Assembly: GCA_050954505.1 (NCBI GenBank)
Contig: JBPBPY010000465.1
Span: 1-15,313, forward strand
DNA from: JAQGMO01 sp050954505
Lineage (GTDB): Bacteria > Pseudomonadota > Gammaproteobacteria > Burkholderiales > Burkholderiaceae_D
DNA length: 15,313 bases
Direction: 5' to 3'
Shown: in pieces, positions 1 through 7,746 of the stretch
How the letters are laid out: every line of letters starts with the position of its first letter
Position numbering within the stretch: position 1 is the first letter of the stretch
The notes under the pieces: model-generated
Seen by the model: only the letters and a program-made list of their open reading frames with translations
Told to the model about the DNA's origin: nothing
The model's database searches: none
Made by a program: the position numbers and the translations under genes

Positions 1-282
1 GGTGGTCATGATAAGCGCTTTCATCAAGTTGGTGTGGCCAGCGAACCTGGACGATTGTCTGCCAGTGCCAGTGCCAGAGCCAGTGCCACAGGGCACGGCG
101 CTGCGACGACCAAGGCCGTGGCCCGGATTGCCTGGCGGAGAAATTGGATGGCCGGGCAGTCGACTGGATGGCAGAGGTCAGCGACGAGTTACAGCTGTCG
201 GGCGAGATCCTTGCCGACCATGCGGCGCGCCTTGCCGAGAGCACGCATGGCAAGAGCACGCTTGCAATCGGCATCCTTGCAG
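1..282. other. Intergenic stretch downstream of the hydrolase
   Basis: No gene could be supported here. The plus-strand open frames through it run into the hydrolase on the other strand and look like shadows. It holds a hexanucleotide repeat at 61-90 and a possible 36-residue minus-strand ORF at 189-299 that overlaps the hydrolase stop codon. Short inverted repeats around 231-254 (CTTGCC/GGCAAG) could form a weak hairpin after the hydrolase, but there is no T-tract, so I do not call a terminator. Confidence 0.5.
61..90. repeat. Five-copy hexamer tandem repeat (GCCAGT-like)
   Basis: Five consecutive hexamers read GCCAGT, GCCAGT, GCCAGA, GCCAGT, GCCACA. It is a short imperfect microsatellite in non-coding DNA. 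On the plus strand it reads as alternating Val/Pro, and on the minus strand as alternating Leu/Ala. Those peptides are by-products of the repeat and not evidence of a protein. Confidence 0.8.
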
Positions 283-1323
283 TCAGCGCACCACGCCATC
301 GAGTGCCTCGACCAGCTTTTGATTGAAACCCGCCGGATCTTCCATCTGCGGCGCATGGCCCATGCCGGGAAAAAGGATCAGACGGCTATCGGGAATCATG
401 GCCGCAGCCTGTTTTCCCAGGACATCGTAGTGCCCCACCTTGGCCTTGACCTCGGGCGGGGCGATATCGCTGCCGATTGCGGTGGTGTCGGCGTCCCCTA
501 TCATCAGCACGGTCGGCACCTTGAGCAAGGCAAATTCATGGATCACTGGCTGGGTAAAAATCATGTCGTAGATCAGTGCCGAATTCCATGCGACCAGTTT
601 CTTGCCCGGACCCTGGTTCAGGCCGGCGAGCATGTCGACCCAGCGGTCGTAATCGGGCTTCCAGCGGCCAGCATAATAGGTTGATTGTTCATAGGTGCGC
701 ACACTGCTGGCGCTGAGCTTGAGTTCACGTTCATTCCATTGATCGACGGTGCGATAGGGAACGCCGAGCGCTTTCCAATCTTCCAAGCCGATGGGATTGA
801 CCAGTACCAGCCTGGAAACCTTTTGCGGGAACATCAAGGCATAGCGTACGGCAAGCATGCCGCCAGTTGAGTGGGCCACCAGGATGGCATGCTCGACACC
901 GGCCTGCTTTAACAGTGCAGCAGTGTTGTCTGCCAGTTGCTGAAAGCTGTACTGGTAATGCGCCGGTTTGCTGGACGCACAAAATCCAATTTGATCGGCA
1001 GCAATGACGCGGTAACCTGCCGCGCTCAGCGCAGCAATCTGGCTTTCCCAGGTAGCGCCGCAAAAATTCTTGCCGTGCATGAGCACCGCTGTCTGGCCAT
1101 TTGCGGCACCCGTTGGCGCAACATCCATGTAGGCCATTTGCAAGGTTTCACCTTGGGAAATGAAACGATAGTGCTGCAAAGCATGCGGATAATGAAAGCC
1201 CTGCAATTCCGGGCCATAGGCGGGTCCAGCCACATCGGCTGGGTGCGCTGCATGCGCCATACCTGCGGTTGTGGCGAACAATATGCCGGCCAGTGCTGCA
1301 GAAAAAATCGTCGCATCGAACAA
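283..1323 (-). CDS. Alpha/beta-fold hydrolase, probably exported; apparent frameshift at the 5' end
   Basis: The protein has the alpha/beta hydrolase order: oxyanion-hole strand with HGKNF (residues 83-87), nucleophile elbow AHSTGG with Ser152, acid region GDADTT (Asp277 or Asp279), and GMGHAPQ with His323. This fits an esterase, lipase or haloperoxidase-like enzyme; the substrate cannot be told. Residues 8-25 are a signal-peptide core ending AHA, followed by the mature domain, so a periplasmic or secreted location is likely. The open frame can start only at TTG 1323, which abuts its GGAG and lacks a positive n-region. A better start, ATG 1314-1316, lies 7 nt after that GGAG in another frame and encodes MRRFF. 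The two frames meet at six T residues (plus-strand A tract 1302-1307). One base there would restore MRRFF-SAALAG, so the 5' end is probably frameshifted or decoded by slippage. The rest of the protein is intact. No operon partner is seen. Confidence 0.88.
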   Translation of the reverse strand: MFDATIFSAALAGILFATTAGMAHAAHPADVAGPAYGPELQGFHYPHALQHYRFISQGETLQMAYMDVAPTGAANGQTAVLMHGKNFCGATWESQIAALSAAGYRVIAADQIGFCASSKPAHYQYSFQQLADNTAALLKQAGVEHAILVAHSTGGMLAVRYALMFPQKVSRLVLVNPIGLEDWKALGVPYRTVDQWNERELKLSASSVRTYEQSTYYAGRWKPDYDRWVDMLAGLNQGPGKKLVAWNSALIYDMIFTQPVIHEFALLKVPTVLMIGDADTTAIGSDIAPPEVKAKVGHYDVLGKQAAAMIPDSRLILFPGMGHAPQMEDPAGFNQKLVEALDGVVR

Positions 1324-1327
1324 CTCC
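1302..1327 (-). promoter_or_regulatory. Ribosome binding site and homopolymer frameshift point of the hydrolase
   Basis: On the minus strand GGAG (1324-1327) is followed after 7 nt by ATG (1314-1316), then CGA CGA and six T residues (1307-1302). The spacing is ideal for the ATG, whereas the in-frame TTG at 1323 touches the GGAG. Reading from the ATG gives a basic n-region (MRRFF) and then leaves the hydrolase frame, which a -1 slip on TTT TTT or one additional T would restore. The sequence shows the mismatch of frames; whether it is mutation, phase variation, slippage or sequencing error is inference. Confidence 0.6.
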
Positions 1328-1770
1328 GTATCATGATTTGCCTATCCCGCACATGCGTACGGCATGCACGGCGCCTGTAAAACCGGCACCATCCGGCGCT
1401 GACTGGTTTTCTAGAACAGTCTGTTACCATTGTCGCCAAAGTCTTTTATTGCAGCTTGTTACTGAGTTCAGTCCACGGCAGTTTGTCGCTGCCACCTGTT
1501 GTTTATCATACTCCAGGCGTTCCGCCTCCGACCGGGCGCTCATATCCGGCCAGTCATGCAGCATACGGCGTATTGGCATACCCGCTTCTTTATCGTTCAG
1601 GATCGGGTCTCGCGAAGAAGCCATCTCGGTTGGCCACGATATGCGCACGCAAGTGGAAAACCGACGACAACGCAGCCATATCTGCAGTAATGCCAAAGCT
1701 TGGCCTGTCGGCAACAGTCTATCGGCCAACTCGGTGATCGATTCACGGTGTTAAACAGTTTCGACAAACA
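1324..1770. other. Gene-poor intergenic stretch between divergent hydrolase and ankyrin genes
   Basis: This stretch is visibly less GC-rich than its neighbours, and none of its open frames resembles a known family. Divergent promoters for the two flanking genes should lie here, but I found no convincing -35/-10 pair. A 29-residue minus-strand frame (1590-1679, MAALSSVFHLRAH at the start, GFFARPDPER at the end) looks protein-like but has no ribosome binding site. It may be debris of a lost gene. No transposase fragments or terminal inverted repeats were seen. Confidence 0.5.
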
Positions 1771-1902
1771 ATGGAACTGTTATCCAATCGACAATCACTC
1801 ATCTGGGATTTGAAGCGCGATATCGACCAGCTTGATGACCTGAGGAAATCTTTCAGCGAATCGCGCATCGGCATCCTGCCAGCGCTGGCCCAATTGACTT
1901 GA
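1771..1902 (+). CDS. Possible 43-residue small ORF upstream of the ankyrin gene
   Basis: ATG at 1771 opens a 43-codon frame ending in TGA at 1900-1902, only 12 nt before the ankyrin start codon and in the same frame. The peptide begins MELLSNRQSLIWD and continues with a charged, helix-like stretch (LKRDIDQLDDLRKSF), more protein-like than a random intergenic translation. There is no Shine-Dalgarno sequence in front of it. It could be a leader peptide coupled to the ankyrin gene, a remnant of a longer ankyrin N-terminus cut off by the TGA, or chance. Confidence 0.25.
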   Translation: MELLSNRQSLIWDLKRDIDQLDDLRKSFSESRIGILPALAQLT

Positions 1903-1914
1903 TACCAGAACCCC

Positions 1915-4900
1915 ATGCCCCTTCCTCGCCTGACTGCCGGCGCCGGCAATCGCCGCAACGTTCCCACCAATGCCGCCACCGGTACAGCGCCGGAATCCGC
2001 CACGACTGCGCGAGCCAGGCGAAGCGGTGCGCCTTCGCCGGAAGCCCGGACGCATGCAGCGCAACGGCAACGGAGTGCGACGCAAGCGCAGTTCCTGGCA
2101 ATGCCCAACGGCGCACCGGCCAGTGCGAAAGAGATGGAGCGGGCGCGTCATGCGCTGGCCGCACATGGGCTGGCATTTGCCGAAGCGGATCGCCGTTTCG
2201 GCGTGTTGCAGCTCGAGCGTCTGCATGCTGCACTCAAGACACTGGCCGGCAATACGCGCGGCTTGCTGCCCTTGTGGTCGAACTTGTGCAGTGCCTGCGA
2301 AAGCGGCGAGCGCCGGGCGTTCATGGCCGGCATGACACTGATCGACACCGGTGTCCTCGAGGCACAAGCCTGCGGCCCGGATGGCCGGGTTCTGGTTCAT
2401 GCCGTGCTGGCCGGCCATGCCGGGCATGCCAGGGCAGAACGTCTCAGGCCGCGGCAGGGAACTGCCGCAGCGGGGAGCAGCACCACGTCGATGACCTGCG
2501 CGGAACGGCTGGCGCAACTGGTGGCTCGCGGTGCAGATGTGGATATCACGATGGCACAGGTGCGCCAGGAGATGCGCGAGCGATTGCAGAGCGCCGGCAT
2601 GCCACGCGAGGCCGTACGCGCCGAGCTCGAACGCAGCGGCCTGAACCGGGGTCTGAATTTAAGTCCGGGTTTGAACAAGGGCCGCGCCCGCCCCGGCGCC
2701 GGCGGCAACGCCCATGACAGCAGCAGCGAAGCCGGCAATGCGAATGACCCTGCAGAGGCACTGGCTTTGGCCGCAGTCAGGCAAACCGCGACGCCGCTCT
2801 GGAATGTCCTGCTCGACCCCGGCCTGCATCGAAATGTCAGGCTGACGCTGGCAGCAGCGCTGCTCGAACATGGCGCCGACTGCCTGGCTTCGCTTGACCC
2901 TGCTCCAGCGGGCGCGGCGGAGCAGGCCGAAACTCCCTGGCAGTTTGCCTTACGCCACATGCCGCTGGCCATGGTCAAGCTGTTCTTCGACAGCGAAACG
3001 GACTTTGCCCGCAAGGATGTCGAGGGCAATACGATGCTGCATGACGCCGCCATGAACCACGAACATCCTGAAGTGCTGCAATTCCTGCTCGGTCACAGGG
3101 CGGCGCAAACCCTGGTTGGCATCGCCAACAATGATGGCATCCTGCCGCTGCATGTGGCACTGAGCTGTGTCGACAACGACGAGAACATCATCAAGCTGCT
3201 GGAAACAGGTCCGCCAAGCCAGGTCCTGGCACGCACCGACGACGGCGAAACTGCCTTGCACATCGCCGTGAAAACCCCCGACAGTCTGCCGGCCATCCGC
3301 CTGATTCTGGCAATGGACATGTCGGTCATCAACATGCTGACCGGCGAGTCGGCAGGCGACGATGCCCACGCCAGCGTGCTGCATCATGCGGTCAAGTATG
3401 CAGGCGACGCCGAGGTGGTGCTGGCTCTGCTGCAAGCTTTCCACCCCGGTTTCGAAGAGCCTGATCCGTCGGCTGACGGCGCATTTCAGGGCGGCCAGCT
3501 GATCATGCAGGTCAATGAGCGCAACAGGAAAAATCAGACCGCACTTGAACTGGCTGCTGATTATGGCAACCTGCGCATCGTCAACATGTTGCTGCATGCA
3601 GGCGCCGACCCGAATTCGCGCCAGAGAGCATTGTTTGCCGCGGCGGCGGGCGAAAACCTGGCCGTGCTGCGCGCGCTGCTCGACAGCGGCGTTTCGCTGG
3701 AGACCATCACCAGCGGTCGGGAAAACATCCTGCATGCAGCAGCACATTCCGGCCGGCCGGAGATACTTCAGGAAATTTTGCAGCATGGCAAATTCACTCC
3801 CGCCTGGCTGATGCAGCCGAGTTATCTTGGCAATGTGCCGCTGCATCATGCTGCGCACTCCGGTAATCCGGCCTGCATGAGCCTGCTGCTCGAGGCTGGC
3901 CCGCATGAACAGGTGGATGTGCAAAACCATCTGGCTGAGGAAGAAATACTTCACAACACGCCACTGCATCTTGCTGCCCGCCTGCCGAGCCACGAGGCAG
4001 TCAGGCAGATGCTGCGTGCCCACGCCAATGTGTACCTGGAAGACCGCAACGGCCATAACGCCCTGATGCATGCCGCCATGAGAGGCTGTGCAAAGACCGT
4101 AGCGCTGCTGCTCGACAAAGTCGTGAACTTTGACGAGCCGGACCGTCAAGGAATGACTGCCTTGTCTCATGCAGTGCAAAGAGCCGATGGACTCCCGGTG
4201 GTAAAGATGCTGCTTGCACACCCGGTCAGCCTGGCCGTCGAAGGCAGCGCCGTCTTGCCGCTGCATCTGGCTGCGGCAAAGGGCAGTGACCCGCAGATCC
4301 TGTTGGCGCTCATGCGTGCCGGCGCAAACCCGCACGCGCTCGATGGCAAAGGCAACAACCTGCTGCATTACGCAGCCATGAATCCCGATGCGTCAATGCT
4401 GCGCTATCTGCTTGAAAACGGTGCCAGGGAACTCATTGACGGGCTTGGTCAGGCGCAGGCCGCGCCCTTGCACCGCGCGTTGATGACAAGCGCCCATGCC
4501 GACAATTTGCCGCTGCTGCTGGCCAACGGCGCCAATGTCCATGTGCTGCAGGATGGCCTGAATCTTTTGCACTGCGCAGCGGTCCAGGAAGACGCCGGCA
4601 AGCGGGGCCATGTCAAACTTCTTGTCGAGGCCGGTGTCGACATCAATGCCCGCGTTGAACCCTTCGATGCTGGCCAGGCCACGCACATCAATGGCGAGGA
4701 TGGCAAGGATACCAACGCCCAGATTCGGGGCTTGACGCCGCTTCAGATTGCCATTGACCTTGACGATCACGCCATGGCACTTGTGCTCATTGAACACGGC
4801 GCCGATGCCTTGATCGCCGACGACGGCTGCCCGACCATCCTGCACAGCTACCTGAACGCACCGTTTGCCGTCAGTGCCGAACTGGTCGAGGTGCTGCTGC

Positions 4901-7731
4901 AACGGGGTGTTGACGGCAACCTGCGCAATGAGCACGGCGACACCGCCTTGCACATTGCCGCACGCGCCGATTGCCCGAGTGCGGCCGTACTCAAGCTGCT
5001 GCTGGAACAAAGCGAGGATGTCAATGCACGCAACAACGATGGCGACACAGCCCTGCACCTGATGGCGCGATCGGCTTCACTGCAGGACCAGCTCGGCATG
5101 GCCAAGGCACTGCTTGAGCATGGCGCCAGCATTGCACTCGACAGTGGCCTTGGCCGCAACGCCGTCTTTGAAGCATTGCACACGATTGCCGGCGGCAATG
5201 ACAATGAAGACGAAGAAGGTCGGGTAATCGGCCACAAGACGGCATTGCTGCGCTTTTTGCTGGAACAGGGCATCGACGTCGATGCCAGTGATGCGCAGGG
5301 AGATACAGCGCTGCATCTGGCGCTGCGCTGGCATCTGACCGAAATCGTCACCCTGCTGCTGGAATTTCACGCCAGTACCCTGATCGTCGACCGCTCGGGG
5401 GTGTCAGCTTACGGCATGGCCCGTCGTCAGCACCTGGCGTTGCTGGGACCGCTTGCCGAGCGCGAGCCCGGCATCCTCAGCGAGTGGAGCCGCACGGAAG
5501 TGGTGGCCAACGATGCGCTGACGATCGACATTCGCAGGTGCGTGGAGATCATTGGCGCAGGACGGCAACAAAAACAGCAGTTTACCAATCCGGTCACCCA
5601 TGCGGACAGTCGCAATGCAACGCTGACGCGTCTGGCCGGGAAGCTGTCACAGGTCGATCTTGATAACCAGAAAATGGCGCAGGCGTGGGTCGGCAATGCC
5701 GTCATTTATGCTGAAAGCCTGGCTGAGGCAATTGTCTGGCAGGAGCAGATCGGCAGGCAGTTGCCGCAGCAGCGCATCGAGCCGCTCAAGCCCTTGCTGC
5801 AGCAATTGCCCAGAACCTTGCAGGTATTCGCGGCGGCCGCTACGGGCGACGCCGAGTTCCTCAAATCCGTGCTGGCCACCGGCAGCGCTTTCGGTATCGA
5901 CAGCCGCAATGATAACGGCCAGACGCTCCTGAACTTCGCTGCAAGCCGGGGCCATGCCGATATCGTGCAGCTGTTGCTGGGCCAGCGTGGCATTACGCTG
6001 CATGCCGCGGACGACGACGGTTTGACACCCCTGTTTGCGGCCGCCAGAAACAACCATGGCAAGGTTGTCGAACTGCTGCTGGCAAAGGATCGCGGCATGC
6101 TCAACGCCGTCTCGAAGAGCGGCATTGGTCTGCTGGGCCATGCCGCCAGCCATGGGAATGTCGAACTGGCGGCGGCATTGCTGGAATTCGAGGCGCTTGA
6201 CGTCAACCTGGCGCAGGATGGCACGTCATCGCCCCTGCACAGGGCAATCAGCCGGCAGCAGACAAACGTGCTCAGGCTGCTGCTGAACCATCCTGACATC
6301 GATGTCGGGCGCCCTGCCGAAGACGGCAGGACGGCACTGGAGATGGTGCTGCAGAGTGGCAATCTGGAGAGTGCACGCGTGTTGTTCGGCCACCCCGGCA
6401 TCGACATCAACGCCGAACTGGCGCCCGGCATGAAAGCCTTGCACATCGCGTTGAGCAAAGGTTCGCTGGATATGGTGCGCGTGTTGCTCTCTCATCAAGA
6501 TATCGATGTCAATGCGCCACTGATGACCAACGGGGACGACATGCATGATGCGCCCCCCCTGCATCTGGCGATCCACCTGACCCGCCCCGATCTGGTCCGT
6601 GCGCTGCTGGCCGACGAGCGTACCGATATCAACCGCGCCGATGCGCTTGGCAGGACACCGCTGCATCGGGCCATGCTCGGGCTCGGCACTGAACGGATCA
6701 TCCGCATGCTGCTGGGGCGTCCCGGGATCGATGTCAATCAACCCAGCGATGGCGGCTATACACCGCTGTATGCTGCGGTCCATTACCAATATGCCCAAGC
6801 TGTCGACATGCTCCTGGAGAGCTCCGGCATCGATATCCACAGGACGAATCCGTTTGGGCAGACAGTGCTTGATATCGCCGCCATGCAAGGCAATCACTAC
6901 ACCGTGAAACAACTGCTGAAACATCGGCACGAAGGCGTCGCCTTGACCAAGGCGCTGCTCCAGGCCGTGCAGGCTGGCAATCAACCCGATTACCGGCCAC
7001 AGTATTTCGCGGCAGCCAAGCTGCTGCTCGACCAACCGGAGGCCGATCCGAATATCCTTGCCGACATGCTGGTCTCCAGTGATCAACATCCGGCCAGGCA
7101 GCAGGGACTGCTGAAATTCCTGCAGCACGCCTATGTAACACCGGCCCAGCGCGAAGCCTTTGGCCGGCGCCCGGCCATTGCACAGATCAAATGGCTGCTG
7201 GAACAATTCACCATGGTGCGTTTTCCAGATCCGGCGCTGGACATGGCCAGCCAGCAGCGCCGCGCGTTTACCCATTTCGTGCTGGGCCGCAGGCTGGTCG
7301 AAGAAGAGAAGGTCCAGGCGCTGCCGGACGACGCCTGTGAAAAGGGTGCGCGCCACCATCTGACGACGTCGCTGCAATTGCAATTGCACTCGCCGCTGGT
7401 TGATGAATTGATCCGCGACACCGCTACCCGTCTGCTCGAGGCAGCACCGAACGTGGCAGGGTTTTCCATCGACGGCTATCTGACGCGTGAAGAAGTCGAG
7501 GATATTGCACTCATGCGCGGCGAGGCAGGCAAGACCCTGGCCGATGCCATGGCGCAGACGCGCCTGGGCCGCGGCGAGGCGGCCACCGTCTACACCACCA
7601 AGTACAAGCTGACCGGCCAGGAACTCCTTGAAAAAGCTAGCAAGCTCATTGCCTTCTCGTGGAAAGATGCGCACCGCAGCCAATCCGGACTGGCAGTCAG
7701 GCAGCGCGTGCTGGATCGACTGCTTGCCTAA
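1915..7731 (+). CDS. Giant ankyrin-repeat protein, N-terminal part (1938 residues)
   Basis: Ankyrin repeats are helical protein-binding modules, so the product is most likely a binding scaffold or host-interaction protein. Order: residues 1-60 low-complexity, rich in Ala, Arg, Thr and Pro; 65-285 a poorly defined helical region with an Asn/Gly-rich tail; about 290-1185 some 22 ankyrin repeats (for example TALHIA at 446, TPLHLA at 682, TALHLA at 1131); 1190-1300 a non-ankyrin helical island; 1300-1715 about 11 more repeats of a tighter LL-x-x-PGIDVN type; 1716-1938 a non-ankyrin helical region. No signal peptide, membrane segment or known catalytic motif is visible. The ATG at 1915 has no Shine-Dalgarno sequence; in-frame ATGs at 2101 and 2134 are alternatives. 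The frame stops at TAA 7729-7731 but remains open in the same phase to 9648, so this is probably the front of a longer protein. Effector function is possible but unproven. Confidence 0.85.
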   Translation: MPLPRLTAGAGNRRNVPTNAATGTAPESATTARARRSGAPSPEARTHAAQRQRSATQAQFLAMPNGAPASAKEMERARHALAAHGLAFAEADRRFGVLQLERLHAALKTLAGNTRGLLPLWSNLCSACESGERRAFMAGMTLIDTGVLEAQACGPDGRVLVHAVLAGHAGHARAERLRPRQGTAAAGSSTTSMTCAERLAQLVARGADVDITMAQVRQEMRERLQSAGMPREAVRAELERSGLNRGLNLSPGLNKGRARPGAGGNAHDSSSEAGNANDPAEALALAAVRQTATPLWNVLLDPGLHRNVRLTLAAALLEHGADCLASLDPAPAGAAEQAETPWQFALRHMPLAMVKLFFDSETDFARKDVEGNTMLHDAAMNHEHPEVLQFLLGHRAAQTLVGIANNDGILPLHVALSCVDNDENIIKLLETGPPSQVLARTDDGETALHIAVKTPDSLPAIRLILAMDMSVINMLTGESAGDDAHASVLHHAVKYAGDAEVVLALLQAFHPGFEEPDPSADGAFQGGQLIMQVNERNRKNQTALELAADYGNLRIVNMLLHAGADPNSRQRALFAAAAGENLAVLRALLDSGVSLETITSGRENILHAAAHSGRPEILQEILQHGKFTPAWLMQPSYLGNVPLHHAAHSGNPACMSLLLEAGPHEQVDVQNHLAEEEILHNTPLHLAARLPSHEAVRQMLRAHANVYLEDRNGHNALMHAAMRGCAKTVALLLDKVVNFDEPDRQGMTALSHAVQRADGLPVVKMLLAHPVSLAVEGSAVLPLHLAAAKGSDPQILLALMRAGANPHALDGKGNNLLHYAAMNPDASMLRYLLENGARELIDGLGQAQAAPLHRALMTSAHADNLPLLLANGANVHVLQDGLNLLHCAAVQEDAGKRGHVKLLVEAGVDINARVEPFDAGQATHINGEDGKDTNAQIRGLTPLQIAIDLDDHAMALVLIEHGADALIADDGCPTILHSYLNAPFAVSAELVEVLLQRGVDGNLRNEHGDTALHIAARADCPSAAVLKLLLEQSEDVNARNNDGDTALHLMARSASLQDQLGMAKALLEHGASIALDSGLGRNAVFEALHTIAGGNDNEDEEGRVIGHKTALLRFLLEQGIDVDASDAQGDTALHLALRWHLTEIVTLLLEFHASTLIVDRSGVSAYGMARRQHLALLGPLAEREPGILSEWSRTEVVANDALTIDIRRCVEIIGAGRQQKQQFTNPVTHADSRNATLTRLAGKLSQVDLDNQKMAQAWVGNAVIYAESLAEAIVWQEQIGRQLPQQRIEPLKPLLQQLPRTLQVFAAAATGDAEFLKSVLATGSAFGIDSRNDNGQTLLNFAASRGHADIVQLLLGQRGITLHAADDDGLTPLFAAARNNHGKVVELLLAKDRGMLNAVSKSGIGLLGHAASHGNVELAAALLEFEALDVNLAQDGTSSPLHRAISRQQTNVLRLLLNHPDIDVGRPAEDGRTALEMVLQSGNLESARVLFGHPGIDINAELAPGMKALHIALSKGSLDMVRVLLSHQDIDVNAPLMTNGDDMHDAPPLHLAIHLTRPDLVRALLADERTDINRADALGRTPLHRAMLGLGTERIIRMLLGRPGIDVNQPSDGGYTPLYAAVHYQYAQAVDMLLESSGIDIHRTNPFGQTVLDIAAMQGNHYTVKQLLKHRHEGVALTKALLQAVQAGNQPDYRPQYFAAAKLLLDQPEADPNILADMLVSSDQHPARQQGLLKFLQHAYVTPAQREAFGRRPAIAQIKWLLEQFTMVRFPDPALDMASQQRRAFTHFVLGRRLVEEEKVQALPDDACEKGARHHLTTSLQLQLHSPLVDELIRDTATRLLEAAPNVAGFSIDGYLTREEVEDIALMRGEAGKTLADAMAQTRLGRGEAATVYTTKYKLTGQELLEKASKLIAFSWKDAHRSQSGLAVRQRVLDRLLA
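7729..7731 (+). other. In-frame TAA separating the two ankyrin-gene segments
   Basis: The codons before the stop encode DRLLA and those after it LEHQPLSG, and the phase is unchanged on both sides. A single C-to-T change from CAA (Gln) would create this stop. No Shine-Dalgarno sequence or ATG follows closely; the nearest candidate is TTG at 7747. That the two segments were once continuous is inferred from the shared frame, the shared repeat types and the lack of a second start. Confidence 0.7.
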
Positions 7732-7746
7732 CTCGAACACCAGCCA

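Noticed and set aside
24..191. Minus-strand translation resembling a P-type ATPase CPx segment (APCPVALA ... SLATPT)
   Set aside because: The Leu/Ala alternation is produced by the hexamer repeat at 61-90. No other ATPase motif lies nearby, and a stop codon separates it from any start.
34..684. 216-codon plus-strand open frame over the start of the window
   Set aside because: It lies mostly opposite the hydrolase, whose catalytic motifs are clear on the minus strand, and its translation resembles no protein family.
1424..1729. 101-codon minus-strand frame in the gap before the ankyrin gene
   Set aside because: No ribosome binding site, no recognised domain and irregular composition (Trp and Cys rich); a different frame in the same stretch looks equally or more protein-like, so neither can be called a gene.
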